Source: Cyanobacteriota bacterium (GTDB lineage Bacteria; Cyanobacteriota; Cyanobacteriia; Leptolyngbyales; Leptolyngbyaceae). From it: 7,148 nt of DNA. Location: contig JAIXVO010000148.1 in NCBI GenBank assembly GCA_027482985.1, forward strand, positions 1 through 7,148, given 5' to 3'. Each line of letters opens with the position of its first letter. Position 1 is the first letter of the stretch. Below, piece after piece: positions 1-5,941 of this stretch. The position numbers were made by a program, and so were the translations under genes. The notes beneath the pieces were generated by a model. That model was not told where the DNA came from. It ran no database searches and worked only from the letters and a program-made list of their open reading frames with translations.

Positions 1-1
1 G

Positions 2-586
2 TCAGCTGGTGTATTTGCGGGGGGCGCAGCACTAACCTTATCGAGTTATTGCGGGGGCATGACTCGGTTGTATAGTGACCCTTACCAGCATGGGCTGTGG
101 TATTTGGGGGTGAGCTACGGAGCCGTGTTAGTGCTCCAGGACGCTTATTTTTATTTCACACATCGCTTATTTCATCACCCCTGGCTGTTTCGCTGGTTAC
201 ATCAGGGGCATCATCGATCGCGCTTTCCTACCCCCTGGACTTCTTTCGCCTTTGACCCCTTAGAGGCGATCGGGCAGTCCCTCTTTCTGGTGGGTGTAAT
301 TTGGGTGGTGCCGTTGCATTTCATGACGGTGCTGGCCGTGCTGGTGACCATGACGATCTGGGCTGTCATCAACCATTTAGGAATTGATCATTTGCCGCGA
401 TCGTTTCCGCATCAATGGTTTGGGAAGTGGTGTATTGGGCCTGCGCATCATGCCATTCATCACCGCCAGTACCGGTTGCATTACGGGTTATATTTCACCT
501 TTTGGGATCATCTGTTGGGCACGCAAGATGCTCAGTACGACGAACAACTGGGGATTGCGCACCTGCCGCGAGCAGGAACCCAGTGA
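2..586 (+). CDS. Fatty acid hydroxylase / sterol desaturase family protein, 5' end missing
   Basis: This is a membrane di-iron oxygenase-type protein expected to hydroxylate or desaturate a lipid, sterol or carotenoid substrate; the substrate cannot be told from sequence. The frame is open from base 2, so the gene almost certainly begins left of the window. The ATG at 59 is internal or at best an alternative start. Counting from that ATG, the three histidine clusters of the superfamily are visible: HRLFHH (35-40), HQGHH (48-52) and HHAIHH (130-135). Two further histidines lie in HLGIDH (106-111). Between the second and third clusters is a long hydrophobic stretch (about 71-104), as expected for the membrane hairpin. 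The tail YGLYFTFWDHLLGT is typical of the family C-terminus. All expected metal ligands are present, so the protein looks functional. The next gene on the same strand starts 108 bases downstream. Confidence 0.88.
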   Translation, partial: SAGVFAGGAALTLSSYCGGMTRLYSDPYQHGLWYLGVSYGAVLVLQDAYFYFTHRLFHHPWLFRWLHQGHHRSRFPTPWTSFAFDPLEAIGQSLFLVGVIWVVPLHFMTVLAVLVTMTIWAVINHLGIDHLPRSFPHQWFGKWCIGPAHHAIHHRQYRLHYGLYFTFWDHLLGTQDAQYDEQLGIAHLPRAGTQ

Positions 587-694
587 GCGGGAGCCGTCGC
601 AACCGGGGATTATCCGCTATGGTGAAGGCAACTGAATGAGCGGTGCGCCTGTTAGCGGGTTACAGCGGTTGCAGTCATTGGTGAGGGGATTGGA

Positions 695-1327
695 GTGTTT
701 GATCATTTTGTTAAGAAGTATTCTGTCGTTGGACTCTGTGCGGCGATGGCCTTTGGTAGCATGATGCCATTGGCGGCGGCAGTGCCATCGGGTGGCACTG
801 CGTTGACTCGCTTAACGACGCAGGAACAAGCCAGATTACAAGCGGGAGAGGCTGTGGTGACGGGTGAGAATGGTCGCTATGTCGGGCGGATTTTGATCCC
901 TGCACCCCTTGACGCTGTTTGGACCGTGTTGACCGATTACGATCGCTTCCAGGAATTTCTCCCCGATGTGGTGTCCAGCCGGATTTTAGAGACGCAGGGC
1001 GATCGCATTGTGTTTGAACAAGTCAATCAGGTCAGAGTGTTGCTCCTGACTCAAAAAAGTCGCTTAGTTATCACTGCACTCAAACAATATCCTAAAGAAA
1101 TTAATTTTCAACTGAAAGAAGGGAATATAAAATCCCTAAAGGGGGTCTGGAAAGTAGACACCTTACCCTCTCAGCAAATTCTGGTAACCCAGGAGGTGAC
1201 GTTTGATCCCGGTGATGCTGTGCCCCGAGGATTGGCCTTCGCGATCTATAAGAACGCGTTGGGAAACTCGTTGAAAGCCATTCGGCAAGAAACGGAACGA
1301 CGCCTCGCACAGCCGCTGAAAAATTAA
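695..1327 (+). CDS. SRPBCC (START-like/cyclase-dehydrase) family protein with signal peptide
   Basis: This 210-residue protein probably binds a hydrophobic ligand in a helix-grip (SRPBCC/Coq10-like) pocket; no enzymatic role can be assigned. The N-terminus has a basic start (residues 6-9, VKKY), a hydrophobic core (about 10-26) and a possible signal-peptidase site after the alanines at 27-29, so export to the periplasm or thylakoid lumen is likely. The domain runs from about residue 65 to 205 and opens with the characteristic stretch RILIPAPLDAVWTVLTDYDR, followed by FLPDVVSS. The start is GTG at 695, preceded by GAGGGG at 683-688 with suitable spacing. No in-frame ATG precedes it in the near upstream region. 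It lies 108 bases after the hydroxylase gene and 32 bases before the GAF gene, so shared transcription is plausible. Similar proteins are frequent hypotheticals in cyanobacteria. Confidence 0.82.
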   Translation: MFDHFVKKYSVVGLCAAMAFGSMMPLAAAVPSGGTALTRLTTQEQARLQAGEAVVTGENGRYVGRILIPAPLDAVWTVLTDYDRFQEFLPDVVSSRILETQGDRIVFEQVNQVRVLLLTQKSRLVITALKQYPKEINFQLKEGNIKSLKGVWKVDTLPSQQILVTQEVTFDPGDAVPRGLAFAIYKNALGNSLKAIRQETERRLAQPLKN

Positions 1328-1359
1328 CCTTTGAACTTCTTCCGGTTTGACTTCTACCC

Positions 1360-1896
1360 ATGTCTTTGCCTGAACCACTCAATTCCGATGTCATCCTGCG
1401 GGGTGATCCCAAACTCCAACAGGTGATCCAGCACCTTCATACCACCCTAGAACGAGATCAATTGGTGGGACAGGTGACCCACGACTTGCAACAGCAGTTA
1501 CAGGTCGATCGGGTAGTATTGTATTACTTTTATCGGCAATGGAAAGGGCAGGTGACGTTTGAGGCGCTCAGCGATCGCCAGTTTTCCATTTTTGGCTCCA
1601 CGGGACCCGATGAATGTTTTAACGGGGAGTATGCCACCCTATACTTAGAGGGGCGAGTGCGGGCGATCGCGGATATCGAAACAGCGGCGATCGCGGAGTG
1701 TCATCGGGCGTTTCTGCGCACCATGCAAGTCCGAGCCAACTTAGTGGTGCCGGTGTTAATTCCCCAAGGCTTGTGGGGCTTGCTGGTAGCACACCATTGT
1801 CAGGCGGCGCGGCAGTGGTCAGCCGCAGACATCAGCACCATGCAACAAGGGGCTTCGACTTTGGCAACGGCACCCGCGATCGCGGGTGCCCGCTAA
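1360..1896 (+). CDS. Single-domain GAF protein with DXCF-type cyanobacteriochrome cysteines
   Basis: This 178-residue protein consists almost entirely of one GAF domain (about residues 30-170) of the phytochrome/cyanobacteriochrome type. Family hallmarks are DRVVLYYFY (50-58), GRVRAIADIETA (98-109), ECHRAFL (113-119), QVRANLVVPVL (123-133) and LWGLLVAHHC (138-147). Cys114-His115 sits where bilin-binding GAF domains carry the canonical chromophore cysteine. Cys86 lies in D-E-C-F (84-87), the DXCF second-cysteine motif, 28 residues before Cys114. There is no histidine kinase, GGDEF, methyl-accepting or other output domain, so any signal would have to pass to a partner protein. GAF domains with the same outline but no chromophore also exist in cyanobacteria, so bilin binding is an inference. 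The ATG at 1360 lacks a clear ribosome binding site. The last codons overlap a 22-bp perfect palindrome, and the radical SAM gene follows 65 bases later. Confidence 0.85.
   Translation: MSLPEPLNSDVILRGDPKLQQVIQHLHTTLERDQLVGQVTHDLQQQLQVDRVVLYYFYRQWKGQVTFEALSDRQFSIFGSTGPDECFNGEYATLYLEGRVRAIADIETAAIAECHRAFLRTMQVRANLVVPVLIPQGLWGLLVAHHCQAARQWSAADISTMQQGASTLATAPAIAGAR
1869..1890. repeat. 22-bp perfect palindrome centred on HIP1, end of GAF gene
   Basis: The half-site GGCACCCGCGA is followed immediately by its exact reverse complement, giving a GC-rich, loopless palindrome whose core is GCGATCGC. It covers the last codons of the GAF gene and ends three bases before its TAA. In RNA it could form a hairpin, but there is no T-run after it, so it is not a classical intrinsic terminator. 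It may stabilise the upstream message, or it may simply be an extended HIP1 site. Confidence 0.75.
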
Positions 1897-1961
1897 CCCA
1901 GTTCCGGTTGCCCAGTCCAGGCAGAGATTTCAGTTGAAAATAACCTGTATTGAGTAGGACT

Positions 1962-3533
1962 ATGCGAGTTTTATTACTGTATCCGCTCTTTCCCAAATCT
2001 TTCTGGTCGTTTGACAAAGCGCTGGAGTTAATTGGTCGCAAAGTGACTCTGCCGCCTTTGAGTTTGATCACTGTGGCGGCCCTCCTGCCGCAGACCTGGG
2101 AATTTCGGTTAGTAGACCGCAATGTTGACTATGAAAGCGATGCCGATTGGTATTGGGCTGATCTGGTGATCCTCTCCGGCATGATTGTGCAAAAAGAGGA
2201 TATGCAGTTTTTGATCGAAGCCGCAAAACGCCACCGCAAGCCGATCGCGGTGGGGGGGCCTTATGTCACGTCCGTCCCAGAGTTTGCTCAGGCAGCAGGG
2301 GCTGATTTTCTGGTGTTGGATGAGGGCGAAATTACCTTACCGATGCTGGTGGCGGCATTGGAACGGGGCGAAACCGCTGGCATCTTCCGCGCGAATGGCG
2401 AGAAGCCGGACATCACGCATACCCCCGTGCCGCGGTTTGATTTGTTGAACCTGAATGCCTACAGCGATATGTCGGTGCAGTTTTCGCGGGGCTGTCCTTA
2501 CTAGTGTGAGTTTTGCGACATTATTGTGCTGTATGGGCGCAAACCTCGCACCAAAACCCCTGCCCAACTGTTAGCGGAACTGCAAGCGCTGTATGACTTG
2601 GGCTGGCGGCGATCGGTGTTTGTGGTGGATGATAATTTCATTGGCAACAAACGCAATGTCAAGCTGTTGTTGCACGAGTTAGCGCCCTGGATGGCAGAAC
2701 GAGGCTATCCCTTTAGTCTGTCGACAGAAGCGTCGGTCGATTTGGCGCAGGATCAGGAGTTGCTCGATTTGATGATTGCCTGCAACTTCACCGCCGTCTT
2801 TTTGGGGATCGAAACGCCGGATACCGATAGTCTGTCCTTGACGCAAAAGTTTCAAAACACCCGCAATTCCCTCGTGGAAGCAGTGCAAACAATCAACCGC
2901 ACTGGCTTGCGGGTGATGGCGGGCTTCATTATTGGGTTTGATGGGGAGAAATCGGGCGCGGGCGATCGCATCATCGATTTTGTCGAAGCAACAGCAATTC
3001 CGCAAGCTCTGTTTAGTATGTTGCAAGCCCTGCCGAATACTGCCTTATCCCACCGTTTAGCGCAAGAAGGGCGACTGTTGGACAGCGGCACCGAAGCCAA
3101 TATTCACCAGACAACGTTGATCAACTTTGTGCCGACGCGCCCCGTTGCCGAAATTGCGAATGAATATATTCGCTGTTTCTGGGATCTGTATGAACCCGAT
3201 CGCTATTTGGCGCGAGTCTACCGCCATTTCATCAACATGCAGCCCCATCCCCACAAACGGAAATTCAAAGTGCCTGGCATTGCTGATCTCCGGGCGTTGT
3301 TCGTGATTTGTTGGCGACAAGGGCTGAAACGTAATACCCGTGGGCAATTTTGGCGACAGCTCTATGACATTATCCGCACTAATCCGGGCGTATTTGAACA
3401 TTATTTAACGAACTGTGCCCACTTAGAACATTTCATGGACTATCGCGAAATCGTCCGGGATGAAATCGAACAACAACTGTCGCAAATTGCGATCGCAGCT
3501 CCCGAAACTCCCGAATTAGTCACGCTGCACTAA
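1962..3533 (+). pseudogene. B12-binding-type radical SAM / DUF4070 protein, interrupted by in-frame TAG
   Basis: Read through the stop, this is a 523-position protein of the B12-binding-domain radical SAM family with a C-terminal DUF4070 region. The N-terminal cobalamin-type domain (about 1-150) opens with MRVLLLYPLFPKSFWSFDKA and includes VGGPYVTSVPEFAQAAGADF and DEGE. The SAM motif is C178-P-Y-stop181-C182-E-F-C185, a normal CX3CX2C in which the third spacer residue is replaced by TAG (2502-2504). Further core motifs are [19 protein letters not shown] and [11 protein letters not shown]; the DUF4070 region occupies roughly the last 150 residues. Both halves are in one frame without other damage. 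As separate products, the first (180 residues) ends before two cluster cysteines. The second could restart at GTG 2526 (ending 3533, 335 residues) but would lack all three, so neither should be active. I chose ATG 1962 because the family begins MRxLLxYPLF; TTG 1950 is the alternative. The substrate is unknown. Confidence 0.85.
2502..2504 (+). other. In-frame TAG inside the radical SAM CX3CX2C motif
   Basis: The codons read TGT CCT TAC TAG TGT GAG TTT TGC, that is C-P-Y-stop-C-E-F-C. The frame after the stop continues for 343 sense codons with clear family similarity. A single C-to-T change from CAG (Gln) would create this stop; other one-base ancestors are possible. The sequence around it, ACTAGT, is a SpeI recognition site. 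Confidence 0.95.
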
Positions 3534-3544
3534 ATTGAGCATTG

Positions 3545-3726
3545 GCTTCAACTTAAGCGAAAGTCATTGACACGCAACGGTTTCCGCCCTCATCTCCTAG
3601 CCCCTTCTCCCAAGCTGGAAGAAGGGGAACCGACCCATTGCTCCCCTCGCCTACGATTGGGAGAGGATTGGGGGTGAGGTCAGACTGCAAGCCTTTTACA
3701 GCCGATGTTTTGGCTTAAGTTGAAGC
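3545..3726. repeat. MITE-like element with 14-bp perfect terminal inverted repeats
   Basis: GCTTCAACTTAAGC at 3545-3558 is the exact reverse complement of GCTTAAGTTGAAGC at 3713-3726, bounding a 182-bp non-coding unit. Inside, CCCCTTCT (3601-3608) and AGAAGGGG (3620-3627) form an 8-bp stem. A CCTCATCTCC-like stretch near 3588 partly pairs with GGGGTGAGG at 3671-3679. The interior resembles the CCCTCACCCCC/CCCCTTCTCCC-type dispersed repeats common in cyanobacterial intergenic DNA. No target-site duplication is evident directly outside the ends and no transposase is present. It begins 11 bases after the stop of the radical SAM gene and might act as a transcript end. Confidence 0.6.
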
Positions 3727-3754
3727 GTCGTAGGGACGTATGCCCCTACGACGC
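3725..3754. repeat. Palindromic intergenic repeat, 11-bp stem
   Basis: GCGTCGTAGGG (3725-3735) pairs exactly with CCCTACGACGC (3744-3754) around an 8-base loop. The GTAGGG...CCCTAC core is like the short dispersed palindromes found in many copies in cyanobacterial genomes. It overlaps the right terminal repeat of the neighbouring element by two bases. No T-run follows. Confidence 0.65.
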
Positions 3755-3842
3755 AAATTTGATGGGCAGCGATCGCCATTTAAATTGGCGTAAGCATTAA
3801 TGTTTAGAGGCTTATGGGAGTCAATTTACTCAAGAACCAGAA

Positions 3843-3873
3843 TATAGAAATAGTTGTTATACTAATTTCTATA
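3843..3873 (+). promoter_or_regulatory. 9-bp inverted repeat enclosing an extended -10-like box
   Basis: TATAGAAAT (3843-3851) and ATTTCTATA (3865-3873) are perfect inverted copies separated by 13 bases. Between them lies TGTTATACT (3855-3863), which matches an extended -10 element (TGnTATAmT). No good -35 box was found at the usual distance. If this is a promoter, the transcript would carry a leader of about 220 bases before the Hlip gene, and the flanking arms would be a natural repressor operator. This is inference from sequence symmetry. Confidence 0.3.
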
Positions 3874-4010
3874 GGTTGATCCATTGAGACATTGATTTGT
3901 TTCTATCCTTCACTACTTAAGCTCACGCTCATACCCTGATCTTAGCGAGTCACGGCGTAACTTTTGCACTCACAGTTACCCCCAGGTTAAATTGATCCAC
4001 AACGATGAGG

Positions 4011-4037
4011 CTAATACTCTCAACATCCGAGTATTAG
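4011..4037 (+). promoter_or_regulatory. Stem-loop in the presumed leader of the Hlip gene
   Basis: CTAATACTC (4011-4019) and GAGTATTAG (4029-4037) can form a 9-bp stem with a 9-base loop, ending 57 bases before the Hlip ATG. A 10-codon open frame (ATG 4005 to TAG 4035-4037, MRLILSTSEY) coincides with the stem but has no visible ribosome binding site. The stem could influence mRNA stability or translation, or be a dyad operator in DNA. Confidence 0.35.
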
Positions 4038-4094
4038 TTAAAGTGCTCAGCTCGAAATCAAACGGTATCATTTCACATTGGGAATCATTGAATT

Positions 4095-4268
4095 ATGTCT
4101 AGCTCAACAAAAGTAGAACCCACTAGCGATCGCAATGGTTGGTCTTGGGGTTTCACCCGCCAATCCGAGAGCTGGAATGGCCGACTCGCCATGCTCGGCT
4201 TTGCGTCTGTGTTGTTGATTGAACTGTTATCTGGACAAGGTCTGCTGCACTTCTGGAATGTGTTGTAG
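4095..4268 (+). CDS. hli: High light-inducible protein (Hlip/SCP), one-helix chlorophyll-binding
   Basis: This 57-residue thylakoid membrane protein belongs to the light-harvesting-like (chlorophyll a/b-binding) family. It starts [10 protein letters not shown] and contains the diagnostic motif [12 protein letters not shown] (25-36) at the head of its single membrane helix (about 30-46). In that motif the Glu, Asn and Arg are the family's pigment-binding and helix-pairing residues. A preceding GWSWGF (15-20) and the tail [11 protein letters not shown] also fit the family. Hlips bind chlorophyll and carotenoid and protect newly made chlorophyll-proteins and photosystem II under strong light. 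The length is within the usual range (about 45-70), so it appears complete. A weak GGGAA lies upstream of the ATG. It is transcribed alone: a long non-coding leader precedes it and a strong terminator follows. I cannot decide which Hli subgroup it belongs to. Confidence 0.93.
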   Translation: MSSSTKVEPTSDRNGWSWGFTRQSESWNGRLAMLGFASVLLIELLSGQGLLHFWNVL

Positions 4269-4299
4269 AGTTCACTCCCATTTTCACGTAATTTCATAG

Positions 4300-4338
4300 A
4301 TCCCACCCCTTAACGATTGTGAGTGGTGGGATTTTTTT
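4300..4338 (+). terminator. Intrinsic (rho-independent) terminator after the Hlip gene
   Basis: ATCCCACC (4300-4307) pairs perfectly with GGTGGGAT (4325-4332), and a run of seven T residues (4332-4338) follows. It lies 31 bases after the Hlip stop codon and should separate that gene from the downstream glycosyltransferase. Confidence 0.9.
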
Positions 4339-4388
4339 ACAGTGCCAATTAATGTCATGCTGCTGCCGTTCTATCGAAGGAAATGACC

Positions 4389-5507
4389 ATGAGAATCGCC
4401 CAGATCGCGCCATTATGGGAACAAGTTCCGCCCGGCACTTACGGTGGTACTGAATTAATCGTCAGCTTATTAACGGAAGAACTGGTGCAACGAGGACATG
4501 AAGTCACGTTGTTTGCCTCCGGTGATTCCAAAACTCTCGCCAAACTCGAATCAGTGCATCCCACAGCATTACGCACCGATGAGAGTATTCGCGAGTATGC
4601 CATCTATGACATGTTGAATATGAATCAAGTCTATAAGCAAGCCCATCGCTTTGACATTATTCACTCCCATGTGGGATGTGTGGCGATGTCCTATGCTGAT
4701 TTAGTTAATACGCCCACTGTTCACACCCTCCACGGCATCTTTACTTTAGACAACGAGAAGATGTTCGCCCACATTCGCGATCAACCCTTTGTCAGCATTT
4801 CCAACTCGCAACGAGAAACGAAGCTGGGACTGAATTACGTCTCGACTATTTACAACGGCATCGATCCCGCCACTTACCCGTTCTATCCCCACCCCGATGA
4901 ACCGCCCTACCTGGCCTTTCTGGGGCGTATCTCGCCCGAAAAAGGAACCCACTTGGCGATCGCGATCGCGAAACAAACAGGTTGGCACCTGAAGATTGCA
5001 GGCAAAATTGATCCTGTCGATGTGGATTACTTCAATCAGCAGATTAAACCGCACATTGACGGCCAGCAGATTGAGTTTTTAGGGGAAGCTAATCACCAGC
5101 AAAAGAGTGTGTTGATGGGAGGAGCCGTCGCAACGCTATTTCCGATCACCTGGCAAGAACCCTTTGGGTTAGTCATGATCGAATCGATGGTGACCGGGAC
5201 ACCCGTAATTGCCATGAATCTAGGGGCGGCACCCGAAGTGATTGTGTCGGGGCAAACCGGATTTTTGTGTGAAACGGTAGCAGATTGTATCGCCGCCTTG
5301 AGTCAGGTGCGAACCCTCGATCGCGGGACTTGTCGTCAGCACGTGTTGAACCACTTCACAACCGAACGGATGACCGATGAATACGAACTGGTTTACCAAC
5401 GTATTTTAACTGAGTCACAACCACAAGCTAGTCCTAAAGTTGTGCCCTTAAAGAGTAGCGATCGCAGTCACTTGACCGTTAATTCCAATATTGGTTTATT
5501 GTACTAG
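4389..5507 (+). CDS. GT4-family glycosyltransferase (GT-B fold)
   Basis: This 372-residue retaining GT-B glycosyltransferase is expected to move a sugar from a nucleotide-sugar donor to an unidentified acceptor, such as a glycolipid, polysaccharide or small solute. The N-terminal domain shows GTYGGTELIVSLLTEEL (from residue 16) and RGHEVTLFASGDS, then FDIIHSHVG and HTLHGIF. The C-terminal donor-binding domain shows GRISPEKG (179-186), AGKIDPVD, and the EX7E signature of GT4 with Glu257 and Glu265 in WQEPFGLVMIESMVTGTPVIA. It ends with the usual C-terminal helix and a short extra tail. I prefer ATG 4389 over ATG 4383 because GAAGG at 4376-4380 is 8 bases from the former but only 2 from the latter, and because relatives begin MRIAQIAPLW. 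The DUF1816 gene follows 35 bases later, probably in one transcript. Confidence 0.9.
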   Translation: MRIAQIAPLWEQVPPGTYGGTELIVSLLTEELVQRGHEVTLFASGDSKTLAKLESVHPTALRTDESIREYAIYDMLNMNQVYKQAHRFDIIHSHVGCVAMSYADLVNTPTVHTLHGIFTLDNEKMFAHIRDQPFVSISNSQRETKLGLNYVSTIYNGIDPATYPFYPHPDEPPYLAFLGRISPEKGTHLAIAIAKQTGWHLKIAGKIDPVDVDYFNQQIKPHIDGQQIEFLGEANHQQKSVLMGGAVATLFPITWQEPFGLVMIESMVTGTPVIAMNLGAAPEVIVSGQTGFLCETVADCIAALSQVRTLDRGTCRQHVLNHFTTERMTDEYELVYQRILTESQPQASPKVVPLKSSDRSHLTVNSNIGLLY

Positions 5508-5542
5508 CCGTACTCACGTCACGGGGCAACTTGCAAGCAACA

Positions 5543-5863
5543 ATGATTCACTCTGGCACTCAACTTCACACGCAAAAGTTATATCCCTGGGAAATCAGAA
5601 AAGCAGCTTTAAGCCATCAATCTGAATTCAATTCAGTACCCAAACTTTTATGGTGGGTCGAAATCAATACAGCAGTTCCCCTCTGTACTTACTTTTTTGG
5701 TCCCTTTGACAGTCGCCAAGAGGCTCAAGATTCACGTCTGGGATATGTCGATGACTTATGTCAGGAACAGGCAAGAGGCATTGTCGCCCAAGTGAAACAA
5801 TGCCAACCGACCATCCTCACTATCGATCAGGGCTACTATCCCAACCAATCGTTAACCCTTTAG
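5543..5863 (+). CDS. DUF1816 domain-containing protein
   Basis: This 106-residue soluble protein has no known function. The conserved DUF1816 core runs from about residue 36 to 97: WWVEINTAVPLCTYFFGPFD (37-56), then SRQEA, LGYVDDL (66-72) and PTILTI near the end. DUF1816 proteins are short and found in cyanobacteria; some occur near phycobilisome or photosynthesis genes, but this window gives no such link. The first 35 residues are less conserved and polar. ATG 5543 is preferred; an in-frame TTG at 5531 would add four residues. The ribosome binding site is weak. It follows the glycosyltransferase after 35 bases and is convergent with the DM13 gene. Confidence 0.8.
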   Translation: MIHSGTQLHTQKLYPWEIRKAALSHQSEFNSVPKLLWWVEINTAVPLCTYFFGPFDSRQEAQDSRLGYVDDLCQEQARGIVAQVKQCQPTILTIDQGYYPNQSLTL

Positions 5864-5887
5864 GGGTTGGCATCAACATCATATCTC

Positions 5888-5914
5888 AGAGGGCGAATGG
5901 CCATTCGCCCCTCT
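5888..5914. repeat. Palindromic repeat between convergent genes, possible terminator
   Basis: GGGCGAATGG (5891-5900) is immediately followed by its exact reverse complement (5901-5910), and the arms extend to AGA...CTCT with one extra C. This is the well-known type of cyanobacterial dispersed palindrome with a GGGGCGAA/TTCGCCCC core. It lies between the DUF1816 stop and the DM13 stop. A loosely T-rich stretch (GGGATTTTATTTC) follows on the + strand, so it may end the + strand transcript, but it lacks a proper T-run directly after the stem. Confidence 0.6.
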
Positions 5915-5941
5915 TGGCGGGATTTTATTTCTTTGACGACC

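Larger units (their letters stand above)
3534..4094. other. 561-base intergenic region with repeats and the leader of the Hlip gene
   Basis: No convincing protein gene was found here on either strand. The left third (3545-3754) is made of two inverted-repeat elements. The right two thirds are more AT-rich and hold a 9-bp inverted repeat around a promoter-like box (3843-3873) and a 9-bp stem-loop (4011-4037) before the Hlip start at 4095. Functional roles for the right part are inferred only from position and symmetry. Confidence 0.7.

Noticed and set aside
384..639. Two + strand frames overlapping the hydroxylase 3' end
   Set aside because: Both are out of frame with the well-supported hydroxylase motifs and show only low-complexity, non-family protein.
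1101..1412. Antisense open frame of 103 codons
   Set aside because: It lies opposite the end of the SRPBCC gene and start of the GAF gene, has no recognisable domain, and looks like a codon-bias shadow.
1950..1961. TTG start for the radical SAM gene
   Set aside because: Family members begin at MRxLLxYPLF, matching ATG 1962; no better ribosome binding site precedes the TTG.
2502..2504. Pyrrolysine or selenocysteine insertion at the TAG
   Set aside because: Pyrrolysine use is not known to me in cyanobacteria, selenocysteine uses TGA, and the position is a variable spacer residue that needs no special amino acid.
2679..3401. Several antisense frames across the radical SAM gene
   Set aside because: They mirror the high-scoring sense frame; no motif or ribosome binding site supports them.
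3876..3999. TTGATCCA occurring twice (3876-3883 and 3992-3999)
   Set aside because: An 8-base match at unequal surroundings is too weak to call a regulatory direct repeat, and TTGATCCA also occurs elsewhere in the window.
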